Positions 1 to 8,374 of a stretch of 64,000 bases of DNA are shown one piece after another (position 1 is the stretch's first letter; each line of letters starts with the position of its first letter). The position numbers and the translations under genes are program-made. The notes under the pieces are model-generated. The model saw only the letters and a list, made by a program, of their open reading frames with translations, ran no database searches and had not been told where the DNA came from. The stretch spans positions 558,001 to 622,000 of the forward strand of contig JAFDWX010000001.1 of the NCBI GenBank assembly GCA_018268255.1, given 5' to 3'. The stretch is from Armatimonadota bacterium (GTDB lineage: Bacteria; Armatimonadota; Fimbriimonadia; Fimbriimonadales; Fimbriimonadaceae).

Positions 1-351
1 GAGCTTCTCGGTCTGGTTCACGACGAGTTCTCCCTCAATTAGGTCTCGGAAAAAGCACGAACGGTAGTTTTCATGACAAGCTGCTCCGACCTGATCCACT
101 TTGATGAGGAGCGTATCTTGGTCGCAGTCGACGGAGATCGACTGAACGTGCTGCACGTGGCCACTCGATTCGCCCTTAACCCAAAATTTCGCTCTTGACC
201 GACTCCAATAAGTGCAGAGCTTCGTCTTGATGGTCTGCTCCAGCGATGCTTCATTCATCCAGGCCATCATCAGAACCTCGCCGTTGGCAGCGTCTTGAAT
301 AATGGCGGGGATCAGACCATCGGAGTTGTACTTGAGGGAGTCTAAATTCAC
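1..351 (-). CDS. hisI: Phosphoribosyl-AMP cyclohydrolase, 3' end cut by window edge
   Basis: HisI opens the adenine ring of phosphoribosyl-AMP in histidine biosynthesis (cytoplasmic, metal dependent). The minus-strand reading from a GTG at 351 shows the family signature in order: [10 protein letters not shown] near the N-terminus, YWSRSR, the [11 protein letters not shown] block, the DCDQD metal-binding motif and [10 protein letters not shown]. All 117 codons to the window edge are open; the end of the protein lies outside, so a HisE fusion cannot be excluded. No ATG suits the start, and the GTG places the conserved core about 20 residues in, as expected for HisI. It is divergent from the regulator at 484. 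Confidence 0.9.
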   Translation of the reverse strand, partial: MNLDSLKYNSDGLIPAIIQDAANGEVLMMAWMNEASLEQTIKTKLCTYWSRSRAKFWVKGESSGHVQHVQSISVDCDQDTLLIKVDQVGAACHENYRSCFFRDLIEGELVVNQTEKL

Positions 352-483
352 GGTGCAGAGGGTACCTGCACCTTTGAATGCGATAAATCGATTTCCCTAA
401 GGTACGATGGCGGCAACAAATTTGAGCAATTTGGCGAGACTCCCCCGTGACGTGCTCGGCCGTTGCCGAAAATGGGAATTTGG

Positions 484-1554
484 ATGTTCAGCGACGCAAT
501 CGACAAGCTTAATGCCACACCTGCCTACCGCCAGGTGAAGTTGCACATCCGCTCGCTGATCGAAGGCGGCCAACTGGTCCCTGGAGATCGTCTGCCACCC
601 GAACCGGAGTTTGCTCGGGCGCTCGGCGTTTCCCGAATGACCGCCAATCGAGCCCTCAACGAACTGGCGGCGGAAGGATTTCTGGAGCGCAGAAAGGGAT
701 ACGGCACCTACGTTTTAGGGACCGTTCGGAGCAATGCCGACGTCGCCGTGCTCTGTCATGAGGATATCATCGCTGCCAGCGACAACCACTATTTCGGGAA
801 GCTCCTGCTAGGTATCCACAGCAATTTGGTTCATTCGGGCCATAAGGTCCGCATGGAAAGGTGGGAAGAGGAGTTCCCCGAATCAGCGCTGGGTGCTCAC
901 GCAGCGGTTCTCATCTGCCCACGCCAAGCTGCTTTGACGATGTGGGAGCGCCGAGCATCGATCCCCACCGTGGTAGTCGGCGCATCGTGGGATACCGACA
1001 CGTCCGCTGTGGTAGATACCAACAACCGCTCAGGGATCCAGATTGCCTTTGAGCATCTCCGCTCACTGGGGCACACCCGAATTACGTTCGTTGGAGCTCT
1101 CCCTAGAGACGCCAACACGATCGATCGTATTCAGGCATTTCGAGAACTCCGGCAGCACCACCACTTGGAGAAGGCTCATCCAGCGCTGGTTTTTGAATAC
1201 GCTATTCACTTTTCGGATGAAGAACGCCAAGAGGTTGCGGCCATGCTTCAATCCCCCGATCGACCGACCGCGGTCATCGCAGCGGGGGCCCACGTAGCCA
1301 TGATGGTGGTGAGAGAAGCAGCTCGGGTAGGGCTATCAATTCCGGACGATCTATCCGTCGTCGGCTTTGACGATCCGCCATTTTTGAGCTTGATCGATCC
1401 GCCCATAACGACCGTGAAACAGCCTCTGGAGAAAATGGCCAAAGTGACAGCTGATCTTTGTCAGAAGTTGCTGTCCGACCCTCTTGCGAAGCCAACGATC
1501 ACCATCATCGATCCTGAACTGGTTGTTCGGGGAAGCACTGCGCCCGCCCCCTGA
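484..1554 (+). CDS. GntR-headed, LacI-type sugar-sensing transcriptional regulator
   Basis: The N-terminal ~70 residues form a GntR winged helix (YRQVKLHIRSLI, PPEPEFARALGVSR, TANRALNELAAEGFLERRKGYGTYV). The remaining ~280 residues are a LacI/periplasmic-binding-like effector domain (VVVG, NNRSGIQIAFEHLRSLGHTRITFVG, IPDDLSVVGFDD, TTVKQP). This is the AraR-like architecture, usually a repressor released by a sugar. ATG 484 is preferred because GGGA lies five bases upstream and it begins just before the first helix; TTG 463 and ATG 472 are in-frame alternatives with weaker upstream sequence. The glycosyltransferase at 1576 follows after 21 bp and may be co-transcribed. The effector is unknown. 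Confidence 0.85.
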   Translation: MFSDAIDKLNATPAYRQVKLHIRSLIEGGQLVPGDRLPPEPEFARALGVSRMTANRALNELAAEGFLERRKGYGTYVLGTVRSNADVAVLCHEDIIAASDNHYFGKLLLGIHSNLVHSGHKVRMERWEEEFPESALGAHAAVLICPRQAALTMWERRASIPTVVVGASWDTDTSAVVDTNNRSGIQIAFEHLRSLGHTRITFVGALPRDANTIDRIQAFRELRQHHHLEKAHPALVFEYAIHFSDEERQEVAAMLQSPDRPTAVIAAGAHVAMMVVREAARVGLSIPDDLSVVGFDDPPFLSLIDPPITTVKQPLEKMAKVTADLCQKLLSDPLAKPTITIIDPELVVRGSTAPAP

Positions 1555-1575
1555 AGAGGGTGCCACAATCCAGTC

Positions 1576-3030
1576 GTGAATCATCGTCCGAATCCGCTGG
1601 ACTCCTTGGGCAAGATTCCTGCTTGGATTTGGGCAGTATTGCCCCTGTTGGGCTGGTGGACTTACGGCCTTTTTGATCTGGACGAAGGCTTCTACGCGGC
1701 AATTTCGGGAGAGATGATCCGCCGCAACGACTGGATCACCCCGTATTACAACGGAACTCCCTGGTTTGAAAAGCCAATTCTGCTGTACTGGGCTGCGGTT
1801 CCGTGCATCAAGGTGTTTGGGATCTGGCTTGGTCCGAGACTTCCCTCGATTTTGGCGACGCTCTGCACCTATTGGCTCGTCAACCGGTGGTCGAACCGAA
1901 TGCTAACGAAGGGATCTGCGAGCATGCTCGTGCTGGCAACCAGTCTCTTGGTAATCGGCGTGGGCCGGATGATGATGACCGATGCGTTGTTCGTCCTGAT
2001 GCTCAGCGTCGGCCTTCTGCTGTACTTTGACTCGCTCTCCGACCCTTCGAGCGTTACCAAGAAAGCAATATGCGGAGCGGCAATCGGCGGTGCGGTTTTG
2101 GCAAAAGGTCCTGTCGGCATCGCGCTGTTCGGTATGGTCGTCCTTGCTGATCTATCGACCCATCGGCCGGAAACGAGAGCGGCGTTCGGCAGGTTTTGGG
2201 CATGGCTCGCTGCTTTGGCGGTGGTGGTCAGTCTTTGGTACGTTCCCTGTTACTTAGCGAATCGGGATACCTTTGTACAGGAATTTCTGATCAAGCAGAA
2301 TGTACAGCGGTTTCTTGGGGGCGACAAGGCTCACGCCGTTCCAGTCTTTCTCAGCCCGATCTACTACGTCGTCGTTGTTCTTGTCGGGATGTTCCCCTGG
2401 TCTCTTGCCGCTGTTCGATCTATTCGCAACGGGTGGTCGAGTCAAGACAGATTCCTGCAGTTTCTGGTGGCGTGGTTCGGCGTGATTTTCGTTTTCTTCA
2501 CCGTGAGCGGGAGCAAGCTCCCGCACTACATCCTTCCGGTCACAGTTCCTCTCGCCCTCCTCATTGGGCGAGAACTCTGCACCTCCAAGGTATTGGGCGG
2601 AGATTTGCGAACAGGCGGGGTGGCACGTTTTGCCATCGCTTCGGTAGCCACTTGCGTGCTAGCGAATGGCCTTTTCTGGAGCTACTACAACGGGAAACTC
2701 GGGGGGGATTCTCATGCGGAGGTTCATCGATTGGCACTCTACGCAAAAGCCAAAGGTGGCCCCCTTGTAACCTACCAACTCGCGCGACGCTCTGCCGACC
2801 TGGGGACTGGAAAGCTCCAGATTCAAGAAACCAGCCACCCCTCTTTGATGTTCTATCTTGATGCCAACACCACCGAAGTCGAAGATCCTGAAACGCTTTC
2901 GACGCGTCACCGCCCGTACTGGCTTTTCACTCGGAAAGACCGAGTTGAGACAATTCCAAAGACCCTGAAACTACAGCCAACTATGGACCGAGTAGCCCAA
3001 GACCGATACCGTCTCTTCAGGGTGCCCTAG
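1576..3030 (+). CDS. ArnT/PMT-like membrane glycosyltransferase (GT39/GT83 type)
   Basis: This is a 484-residue polytopic membrane protein. Near the N-terminus, after the first membrane segment, it has LFDLDEGFYAAISGEMIRRN and FEKPILLYW, the extracytoplasmic acidic loop typical of ArnT/PMT glycosyltransferases that use polyprenyl-phosphate sugars. About ten hydrophobic segments follow (for example around residues 75-165, 195-215 and 250-350), then a soluble C-terminal ~130 residues. The start is GTG. It probably transfers a sugar to lipid, glycan or protein on the outer face of the cytoplasmic membrane; donor and acceptor cannot be read from the sequence. It ends 4 bp inside the convergent methyltransferase. 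Confidence 0.85.
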   Translation: MNHRPNPLDSLGKIPAWIWAVLPLLGWWTYGLFDLDEGFYAAISGEMIRRNDWITPYYNGTPWFEKPILLYWAAVPCIKVFGIWLGPRLPSILATLCTYWLVNRWSNRMLTKGSASMLVLATSLLVIGVGRMMMTDALFVLMLSVGLLLYFDSLSDPSSVTKKAICGAAIGGAVLAKGPVGIALFGMVVLADLSTHRPETRAAFGRFWAWLAALAVVVSLWYVPCYLANRDTFVQEFLIKQNVQRFLGGDKAHAVPVFLSPIYYVVVVLVGMFPWSLAAVRSIRNGWSSQDRFLQFLVAWFGVIFVFFTVSGSKLPHYILPVTVPLALLIGRELCTSKVLGGDLRTGGVARFAIASVATCVLANGLFWSYYNGKLGGDSHAEVHRLALYAKAKGGPLVTYQLARRSADLGTGKLQIQETSHPSLMFYLDANTTEVEDPETLSTRHRPYWLFTRKDRVETIPKTLKLQPTMDRVAQDRYRLFRVP

Positions 3031-3593
3031 CGCTTTTTGGCGATGATATGAAAGACGTGCCAGTGCTTTGCGTCACCCATCAGCGTGTAGCCGTCTTTCT
3101 CAACCTCGTCGAATTCGATAAGATCGAATCCCGAGAACATGCGTTGGACTTCCTCCCGCTCAAAGGCTGAGTACCCCCGAGCCGTCCACTCGTCGCGCAC
3201 ACCGAGTATCTGGCCGATAAAGACGCCACCGGGCTCAATGGCTCCGGTTATGTGCTCCCAAAATGATGGGAACCGATCCGGCTCAATAAAGAAAACGCAG
3301 AATAAAGCGAGCACCACGGTGCAGGGCTTGAATTCGAGGGACTCCATCGGCTGCTGGAGAACCGCCAGTTCGGGCCGTTCACCCAAGCGACCTCGGACTT
3401 GGTCGCAAGCTTCCTGCTCCGCATCAACAGCGATTACCTGGAACCCATGGTCGAGGAGCCAACGGGTCGAATCACCGATGCCACAGCCGAGATCATAGGC
3501 AAGTCCGTCTTGCGGAAGGTGGGGTTCTGCAAGTTCTAGGATGGGATGCAGCGGTTTGGACTGTGATGCGGCGTAATAGTCGGACCAGCTCAT
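3027..3593 (-). CDS. Class I SAM-dependent methyltransferase (TehB/UbiE-like fold)
   Basis: This 188-residue protein has the class I motif I glycine loop YDLGCGIGDSTRW (about residues 33-45), a motif II acidic residue in FQVIAVDAEQEA, and a post-II hydrophobic strand CTVVLALFCVFFIEP. The late GVFIGQILGVRDEW segment resembles motif III of TehB-like enzymes. A small-molecule substrate is likely but cannot be named. Its ATG overlaps the stop of the upstream ComEA-like gene by four bases (ATGA), so the two are translationally coupled. It is convergent with the glycosyltransferase, overlapping by 4 bp. Confidence 0.8.
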   Translation of the reverse strand: MSWSDYYAASQSKPLHPILELAEPHLPQDGLAYDLGCGIGDSTRWLLDHGFQVIAVDAEQEACDQVRGRLGERPELAVLQQPMESLEFKPCTVVLALFCVFFIEPDRFPSFWEHITGAIEPGGVFIGQILGVRDEWTARGYSAFEREEVQRMFSGFDLIEFDEVEKDGYTLMGDAKHWHVFHIIAKKR

Positions 3594-4255
3594 AATCGAA
3601 GATAGGGTTGCATTTTTTGATAGGTCTTGGGGCCGATGCCGCTGACGTCCATCAACTGATCCAGTGACTTGAAACCCCCAAGCTGGCTTCGCAACGCAAT
3701 GATCTTTTGGGCAGTGGAGGGTCCGACTCCGGGCAACTTCTGCAAGTCTTCGAGAGATGCCTGGTTAATCGAGATCGATCCAAGTGCTGGAAGTTCCTTT
3801 CGACCGGATTTCGCAACCGAGCCGGACTTCTTGCCGGAAGATCTGACCGACCCTGAGTTCTTCCCGTAGAAGCTGGACTTCTGGGATGCCATCGAAGGAG
3901 CCATGACGATGGGTTCATCCGACATATCTCCCAAACTCGGGATGTTCACCTTGCAGCCATCGACCAGTGGGTCGGCGAGATTGATTCGGTTGTTATCTGC
4001 CTCGCGAGAGAGACCGCCTGCTTTCTTGATCAGGTCGTTCATCCTTGCCCCAGCGGGAAGCTCATATAGTCCGGGATTTTGAACCTGGCCGCGGATTTCC
4101 ACCATGATCACGCCGCTCGCGCTCGAACGTTCGAACGTTAGATCGCCGCTCTGGGATTTGAACGACCGAACTGCGTATCCACCTGCCCCGAGCCCTAGAA
4201 CGAGCGCGCCCGCAATGATGGCCTGTGAACGAGGCGACTGGTTGCTTAACCGCAT
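3590..4255 (-). CDS. comEA: ComEA-like protein: membrane anchor, SLBB domain, helix-hairpin-helix DNA-binding domain
   Basis: In order: one N-terminal membrane segment (AIIAGALVLGLGAGGYAV), an SLBB-type domain (VEIRGQVQNPGLYELPAGAR, IKKAGGL, VNIPSLGD), a Ser/Lys-rich linker, and two HhH motifs (SINQASLEDLQKLPGVGPSTAQKII, then DVSGIGPKTYQK). This is the architecture of ComEA, which binds incoming double-stranded DNA at the outer face of the membrane during transformation. No ComEC or comF is nearby, so competence is an inference. The ~35-residue Lys/Ser/Gly linker between SLBB and HhH may itself contact DNA. It is the first gene of a coupled pair with the methyltransferase. Confidence 0.85.
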   Translation of the reverse strand: MRLSNQSPRSQAIIAGALVLGLGAGGYAVRSFKSQSGDLTFERSSASGVIMVEIRGQVQNPGLYELPAGARMNDLIKKAGGLSREADNNRINLADPLVDGCKVNIPSLGDMSDEPIVMAPSMASQKSSFYGKNSGSVRSSGKKSGSVAKSGRKELPALGSISINQASLEDLQKLPGVGPSTAQKIIALRSQLGGFKSLDQLMDVSGIGPKTYQKMQPYLRL

Positions 4256-4351
4256 GAATTGAGTTATACATCACAACCAAACAACATGAGTTAAGAGTGG
4301 TTCGTAACGCTTTCGGGCTGGAATCGTTGTACAGTTGAGGTGGGTAAATCA

Positions 4352-5305
4352 ATGAGATATTTCGCTTGGATGCTGGCACTCGTGATATCGGCTGCGGCAG
4401 TGGCCATTCCGACCGTCCCCGGAGATCCGCTCCACACCGTCAAGTGGTCCAACTACAGAAGCGGAACGACGAGTCGGTATGAAAAGGAATCGTGCCAGGT
4501 CCTCGTCAACGAAGGAGATTTTCAGCGATACTGGGTGCAGGCGATGGGGCAGCCTTCCACTTCAGCTCCCAAGGATGTTGATTGGAACACCTACCAACTG
4601 ATCGCAATCCACCTAGGCAAACGCCAGACGGGCGGCTACAGTGTTTTTGTCCGCTCGGTCACGTTGGATGTTCGCGATCTCGCCATCACGTACGTTGCTC
4701 AAAGTCCGGGCAAGCATGATCGCGTGTCCCAAAATGTAACGAGCCCGTGGGTCATCATCAAGGTGGAGCGCAATGGTGGTGTCGCGCGATTTGTCCGCAC
4801 TGAGCAAGTCGGCAGCGATTCCGGTAGCCACGGTGGGCATGACGGTTATCCTGGTCATGCACCGGGCTGCCTATGTTGCTGCTGCCAGCATCGCCATGGA
4901 AGCGTCGGAAGAAACCACTGCCCGCACTATCCGTTCGAGATTATCAAGTACGGATACATGACCGGTTCCGGTTTTCCCTACAACTACTGGATCAACAACT
5001 CTCGGGATTTCGCCAACTACTGGATCAACGTTCTGGGCAACGACAGCAAGGACTTGCCGGATGAAGGCATCGACTGGCGGACAAACAGCATCATCGCCAT
5101 TCAATTGGACGAAAGCACGGCGTCGCAAAAAATCAGCATTGAGGAACTGATCTTGGACAATGGCAAACCTACCATTCGCTACTCGGTGGATGATCAGCCG
5201 GGGAGCGGTACCAAGTTGAGGACCTTTATCATCGTCAGAATTCCGCGAGTCAGCCAGATGCCGGTGATTCAGAAGGTAGCCAAGGGTTCAGGCGAGCGCT
5301 ATTGA
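4352..5305 (+). CDS. Secreted protein with two PrcB-like domains joined by a Cys/His cluster
   Basis: The start ATG 4352 has GAGGTG about 10 bases upstream and opens a signal peptide (MRYFAWMLALVISAAAVA). Two similar ~120-residue domains follow: each has a tyrosine-rich opening, the pattern DF-x-YW and then DW-x-T-x-x-I-I-A-I-L/H (first copy at about residues 45-100, second at 205-260), and an ending beta strand I-I-V/K-x-R. This resembles the PrcB C-terminal family. Between them (about residues 155-190) lies an extraordinary His/Gly/Cys stretch including GCLCCCCQHRH, a plausible metal-binding hinge. Function unknown; the envelope location is inferred from the signal peptide. Confidence 0.7.
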   Translation: MRYFAWMLALVISAAAVAIPTVPGDPLHTVKWSNYRSGTTSRYEKESCQVLVNEGDFQRYWVQAMGQPSTSAPKDVDWNTYQLIAIHLGKRQTGGYSVFVRSVTLDVRDLAITYVAQSPGKHDRVSQNVTSPWVIIKVERNGGVARFVRTEQVGSDSGSHGGHDGYPGHAPGCLCCCCQHRHGSVGRNHCPHYPFEIIKYGYMTGSGFPYNYWINNSRDFANYWINVLGNDSKDLPDEGIDWRTNSIIAIQLDESTASQKISIEELILDNGKPTIRYSVDDQPGSGTKLRTFIIVRIPRVSQMPVIQKVAKGSGERY

Positions 5306-5354
5306 CCCGGTGACTGCGCACTTTCGCTGAGGCTGTCTGCTAAGATAGGTTCGG

Positions 5355-6656
5355 ATGGGAGATATGCGCAGTCGCCTACTCATCAGTCTTGGACTGGTGG
5401 TCGGCACAGCTTTCTTTGTCGCAGCTGAGTACGCCATGGTCAGCGCGAAGCGCACCAAGGTGGAGCAGCTGGCCAAGAAGGGCCATCGTGGGGCCAAGTT
5501 GCTGTTGTCAGCTCTCGACAATCTGTCCTACTATCTCGCCGGAACACAGGTCGCCATCACCATGCTGGGCATCGGGATTGGTGCCATCACAGAACCGCTG
5601 ATCACCGAGTGGTTGAGTCACATCATGGGTCCCGTGCTGGGGAAAGCAGCGAGCATTTTCGCTTTGGTCCTCATGACCTATGCAGTGGTGCTCATTGGTG
5701 AGTTGATTCCAAAGTATCTGGCTCTGAGATACTCGGAACGAGTTGCCTCCGCAACGGTGCCACTGCTCCGCTATTTTGTTTTGCTGCTCCATCCTGTGGT
5801 TTGGGTCCTGCAGCATTCAGCGAGACTGCTCCTGAAACTGTTCGGCATATCCATGCATGACGAAGAGGCGACCGGAATTTCCAAGCACGAACTCGCCCTG
5901 CTACTCCGATCTGGTACGCAGGAAGGGGGTCTCGACCAAGTTCACGCCCAGTTAATGGGGCGAGCGTTGCGGTTCGATGTCTTAGACGCAGCAGACATCA
6001 TGGTTCACCGCCTGGATATCAAGTGGGTCTCGCTCGACAGCGACCGTGACGAGCTTCTCAGAAAAATCGCGTCGTTTGGGCACAGTCGGGTGCTGGTGGG
6101 CCGCGAAGATCTGGACGATCTCGTGGGCGTCCTCTATCTCCAAGATTTGGTTGGCCAATTTGTCAACGACGAGTTCGATCTTGAAAAAATCCTCCGACCC
6201 ATCGAAGTTGTTCCGGAACCAATGACCTTGAACCGGCTGATCGACAGAATGCGCGATGCGAAAACGCAACTCCTAGTAGTTGTTGACGAGTACGGCGGAA
6301 CCAGTGGTCTCATCACGCTGGAAGATATCGTTGAAGAGGTGTTTGGCGATATTGACGATCGCCTCGAGGCTGAGCGTCCCAGCATCGAGCGTGTGAATGA
6401 TGAACGACTATCGGTCCGAGCGGATGTGCGCTATGACGAGATCGCCCAGTTCCTTGGTTCCCCAACCGATGAAGAGCACCTCAACACAAAGACCGTGGCT
6501 CAAATTATCGTGGAATCGCTTGAGCGCATGCCTAGGCTTGCTGACTCAGTAGAAACAGATCTCGGCACGTTGAGGGTCGAGAACATGGCTCGGCGTCGAA
6601 TTACGCGTGTGCAGCTTCAGCTACCCAAAACTGAGGTGGATGGCCCCGCTTCGTAG
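5355..6656 (+). CDS. CNNM/CorC-family membrane transporter (DUF21, CBS pair, CorC_HlyC)
   Basis: This 433-residue protein has the standard three-part layout. Residues 1-~175 are a DUF21 membrane domain (LVVGTAFFVAAEYAMVSAKR, and LIGELIPKYLALRYSERVA with the conserved E-x-I-P-K). About residues 195-320 are two CBS motifs (HSRVLVGREDLDDLVGVLYL; LLVVVDEYGGTSGLITLEDI). The last ~85 residues are the transporter-associated CorC_HlyC domain. The family moves or senses Mg2+, Co2+ or Na+; the CBS pair usually binds adenine nucleotides. The older name hemolysin C is not supported. It is convergent with phoU, overlapping by 40 bp. Confidence 0.9.
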   Translation: MGDMRSRLLISLGLVVGTAFFVAAEYAMVSAKRTKVEQLAKKGHRGAKLLLSALDNLSYYLAGTQVAITMLGIGIGAITEPLITEWLSHIMGPVLGKAASIFALVLMTYAVVLIGELIPKYLALRYSERVASATVPLLRYFVLLLHPVVWVLQHSARLLLKLFGISMHDEEATGISKHELALLLRSGTQEGGLDQVHAQLMGRALRFDVLDAADIMVHRLDIKWVSLDSDRDELLRKIASFGHSRVLVGREDLDDLVGVLYLQDLVGQFVNDEFDLEKILRPIEVVPEPMTLNRLIDRMRDAKTQLLVVVDEYGGTSGLITLEDIVEEVFGDIDDRLEAERPSIERVNDERLSVRADVRYDEIAQFLGSPTDEEHLNTKTVAQIIVESLERMPRLADSVETDLGTLRVENMARRRITRVQLQLPKTEVDGPAS

Positions 6657-7282
6657 TGCATTCTCAATCGCTTGACCACAGCCACGCTTCGGTCCGCAAT
6701 GTGTTCCAGTGCATGGAAAATTTGCATCGTCGCAAGCAAGTCCTCAATGCGCTGTGGATCCTGGCGCATCAAAACTACGATCTGAGAACAGGCAATGGAG
6801 TACTGCGTGTCAATCTGCTCGTCCGACTCGATGAGCTCTGATGCGAGGTCGATTTCATACTCGGCGTAGAGCTTGATTGCCACAGCCAAGGCTTTTCGCG
6901 CCATTTGCCCCATTTCAAGCAGTGGAGCTCGGAGTTCTCCCGGGAACCGGTTGCCGAGTTGCTTGGATCTTCGCGCCAACTTGACAGCATCATCCGCGAC
7001 CTTTTCAATTTCGCCGATGACACCAAGCGTCGAAGTCAACAGCCGTAGATCCTGCGCGACCGGAGCTTCTCTGGCCATGATGGTCAGGGCCTCTCGTATC
7101 ACCTGTTCTTCTAGGTCGTCAACAACTGCATCCCTTTCGATGACAGAGTCGGCACGCGCGGGGTTCCCCGAAGTGGCAGCCTCGACAGCTCGTTCAATCA
7201 TCTCGCTGCTGAGATTTGCCATTCGGACGATCTCCGTGCGTATCTTCTGCAGTTTTTCATCGTAATACGCGCGAAGTGTCAT
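6617..7282 (-). CDS. phoU: PhoU phosphate-signalling regulator
   Basis: This 221-residue all-helical protein has the repeated PhoU signature: RADSVIERDAVVDDLEEQVIREALTI with the acidic metal-binding D-x-x-x-D/E cluster, RDLRLLTSTLGVIGEIEKVADDA, and the second copy IESDEQIDTQYSI with ALEHIADRSVAVVKRL. PhoU represses the PhoR/PhoB response through the Pst phosphate transporter. No pst or phoBR gene is in this window, so it is an orphan here. It is divergent from the small membrane gene at 7358. Its 3' end overlaps the CorC-type gene by 40 bp. Confidence 0.92.
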   Translation of the reverse strand: MTLRAYYDEKLQKIRTEIVRMANLSSEMIERAVEAATSGNPARADSVIERDAVVDDLEEQVIREALTIMAREAPVAQDLRLLTSTLGVIGEIEKVADDAVKLARRSKQLGNRFPGELRAPLLEMGQMARKALAVAIKLYAEYEIDLASELIESDEQIDTQYSIACSQIVVLMRQDPQRIEDLLATMQIFHALEHIADRSVAVVKRLRMHYEAGPSTSVLGS

Positions 7283-7340
7283 TGTTAAGAAATATTCTGG
7301 GCTACAAAACTGCCGCCCTTCTCTATTTAACGTTTTATTT

Positions 7341-7369
7341 TTGACAAACGTCGGAAAATGTCACGAAAT
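7341..7369 (+). promoter_or_regulatory. Possible promoter/operator: TTGACA with inverted repeat TGACA-N12-TGTCA
   Basis: A perfect TTGACA hexamer lies at 7341-7346, and TGACA (7342-7346) is mirrored by TGTCA (7359-7363). This is the divergent region between phoU and the membrane gene. No good -10 hexamer follows at 17 bases. If the hexamer is a true -35, the ATG at 7358 would lie inside the promoter and translation would have to start further downstream (for example GTG 7385). Confidence 0.3.
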
Positions 7370-7750
7370 TGGTACTCTGGCTCAGTGATTTGGGCGCAAG
7401 GCGCAGTATGTTTCGTGATTTGGTTGGGATATGGGCTCTGGCTTCGCCGCGGTGCCGACCAGATGCGAACGCGATTGCGGGGTCTGGCACGAGGCAAGCG
7501 GGTGGCATTGGGTTCAGTAGGGCTGATTGGCGCAATGGTCGTCCTCTTAGCAGGATTGGTGGGGATTGCTCAACTCAATGGATTGCAACAGGGAACGCTC
7601 GTACCCTGGGCATGGATCGCGGTGGCTCTGCTGGGTGTGATATTCGTCCACATGCAGGTTTTGGCCGCAGGTGCCATGATCACATTGATTCAAGACGAGC
7701 AAAGCCTTGGTAGTGTGGGCTCGTCCAAAAAAGAAGAGGTTTCTGAATGA
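7358..7750 (+). CDS. Small polytopic membrane protein, unrecognised
   Basis: This 130-residue protein has three predicted membrane segments (about residues 9-28, 48-70 and 81-109) and a charged C-terminus. I do not recognise a family. Its stop overlaps the start of the next gene by four bases (ATGA), so the two are coupled: a membrane protein followed by a secreted helical protein, which suggests they act together at the envelope. The start is uncertain: ATG 7358 sits within an inverted repeat and has no clear ribosome-binding site. Confidence 0.6.
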   Translation: MSRNWYSGSVIWAQGAVCFVIWLGYGLWLRRGADQMRTRLRGLARGKRVALGSVGLIGAMVVLLAGLVGIAQLNGLQQGTLVPWAWIAVALLGVIFVHMQVLAAGAMITLIQDEQSLGSVGSSKKEEVSE

Positions 7751-8340
7751 AAAGGGTTCTTACCGGCGTTTTTCTGATTGCCGTAATGGTGTTTGCGGCC
7801 ATGCCAGCGGTAGCGTTTTCCGCGGATCCGAAGGTGGACAAGGCAGATGCTACGATCAAAAAGCTCCATGAACTGGAACTGCTCAACCAAATCCTGCCGA
7901 TCCTCATGACCAAGGAACAGATTCGCAAGATCCTTCCGGAAGTTGAAAAGGCCAGAGACAAGGTCAAAAAAACTCAGGAACTGGAGCGTCAAGAGCTTGC
8001 CAAACTGGAAGCCAAAGTCGACTCGGCCCTGAAGGATGCGTACGACACGGGCAAAGTGCCAACAACCGAGGTCATCGGAGAATACATCGCGACTTTTCGA
8101 AAGATGATCGGCGCGAGGCAGCTCATCTCATCGGCCAACGCCGACAACGTTTTGGAGAAGATGAAAGAAACGCTGAATGATGGGCAGCTTAAAGCGCTGG
8201 AGAATGCGCTGGATCCCAGGATTTCAGATCCGGACTTGGAAGTGAGCAAGCTGACCAGTGCCCAAAAACAGCTTTATTTCGTCAAGATGATCCTTCTCGA
8301 TCCGCTCTCCTACGATATCCTGCTCAAGCTAAGCAAGTAA
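7747..8340 (+). CDS. Secreted/periplasmic helical protein, unrecognised
   Basis: This 197-residue protein begins with a signal peptide (MKRVLTGVFLIAVMVFAAMPAVAFS). The mature part is almost wholly helical and charged, with a Lys/Glu-rich stretch (about residues 60-95, PEVEKARDKVKKTQELERQE) compatible with a coiled coil. No catalytic motif is visible. It is translationally coupled to the preceding three-TM protein. Periplasmic adaptor or chaperone-like roles (as in CpxP/Spy helical proteins) are possible, but this is a guess from shape only. Confidence 0.65.
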   Translation: MKRVLTGVFLIAVMVFAAMPAVAFSADPKVDKADATIKKLHELELLNQILPILMTKEQIRKILPEVEKARDKVKKTQELERQELAKLEAKVDSALKDAYDTGKVPTTEVIGEYIATFRKMIGARQLISSANADNVLEKMKETLNDGQLKALENALDPRISDPDLEVSKLTSAQKQLYFVKMILLDPLSYDILLKLSK

Positions 8341-8374
8341 AATAACGTCCGTTTTGAAGCGAACTTCCCACGGT

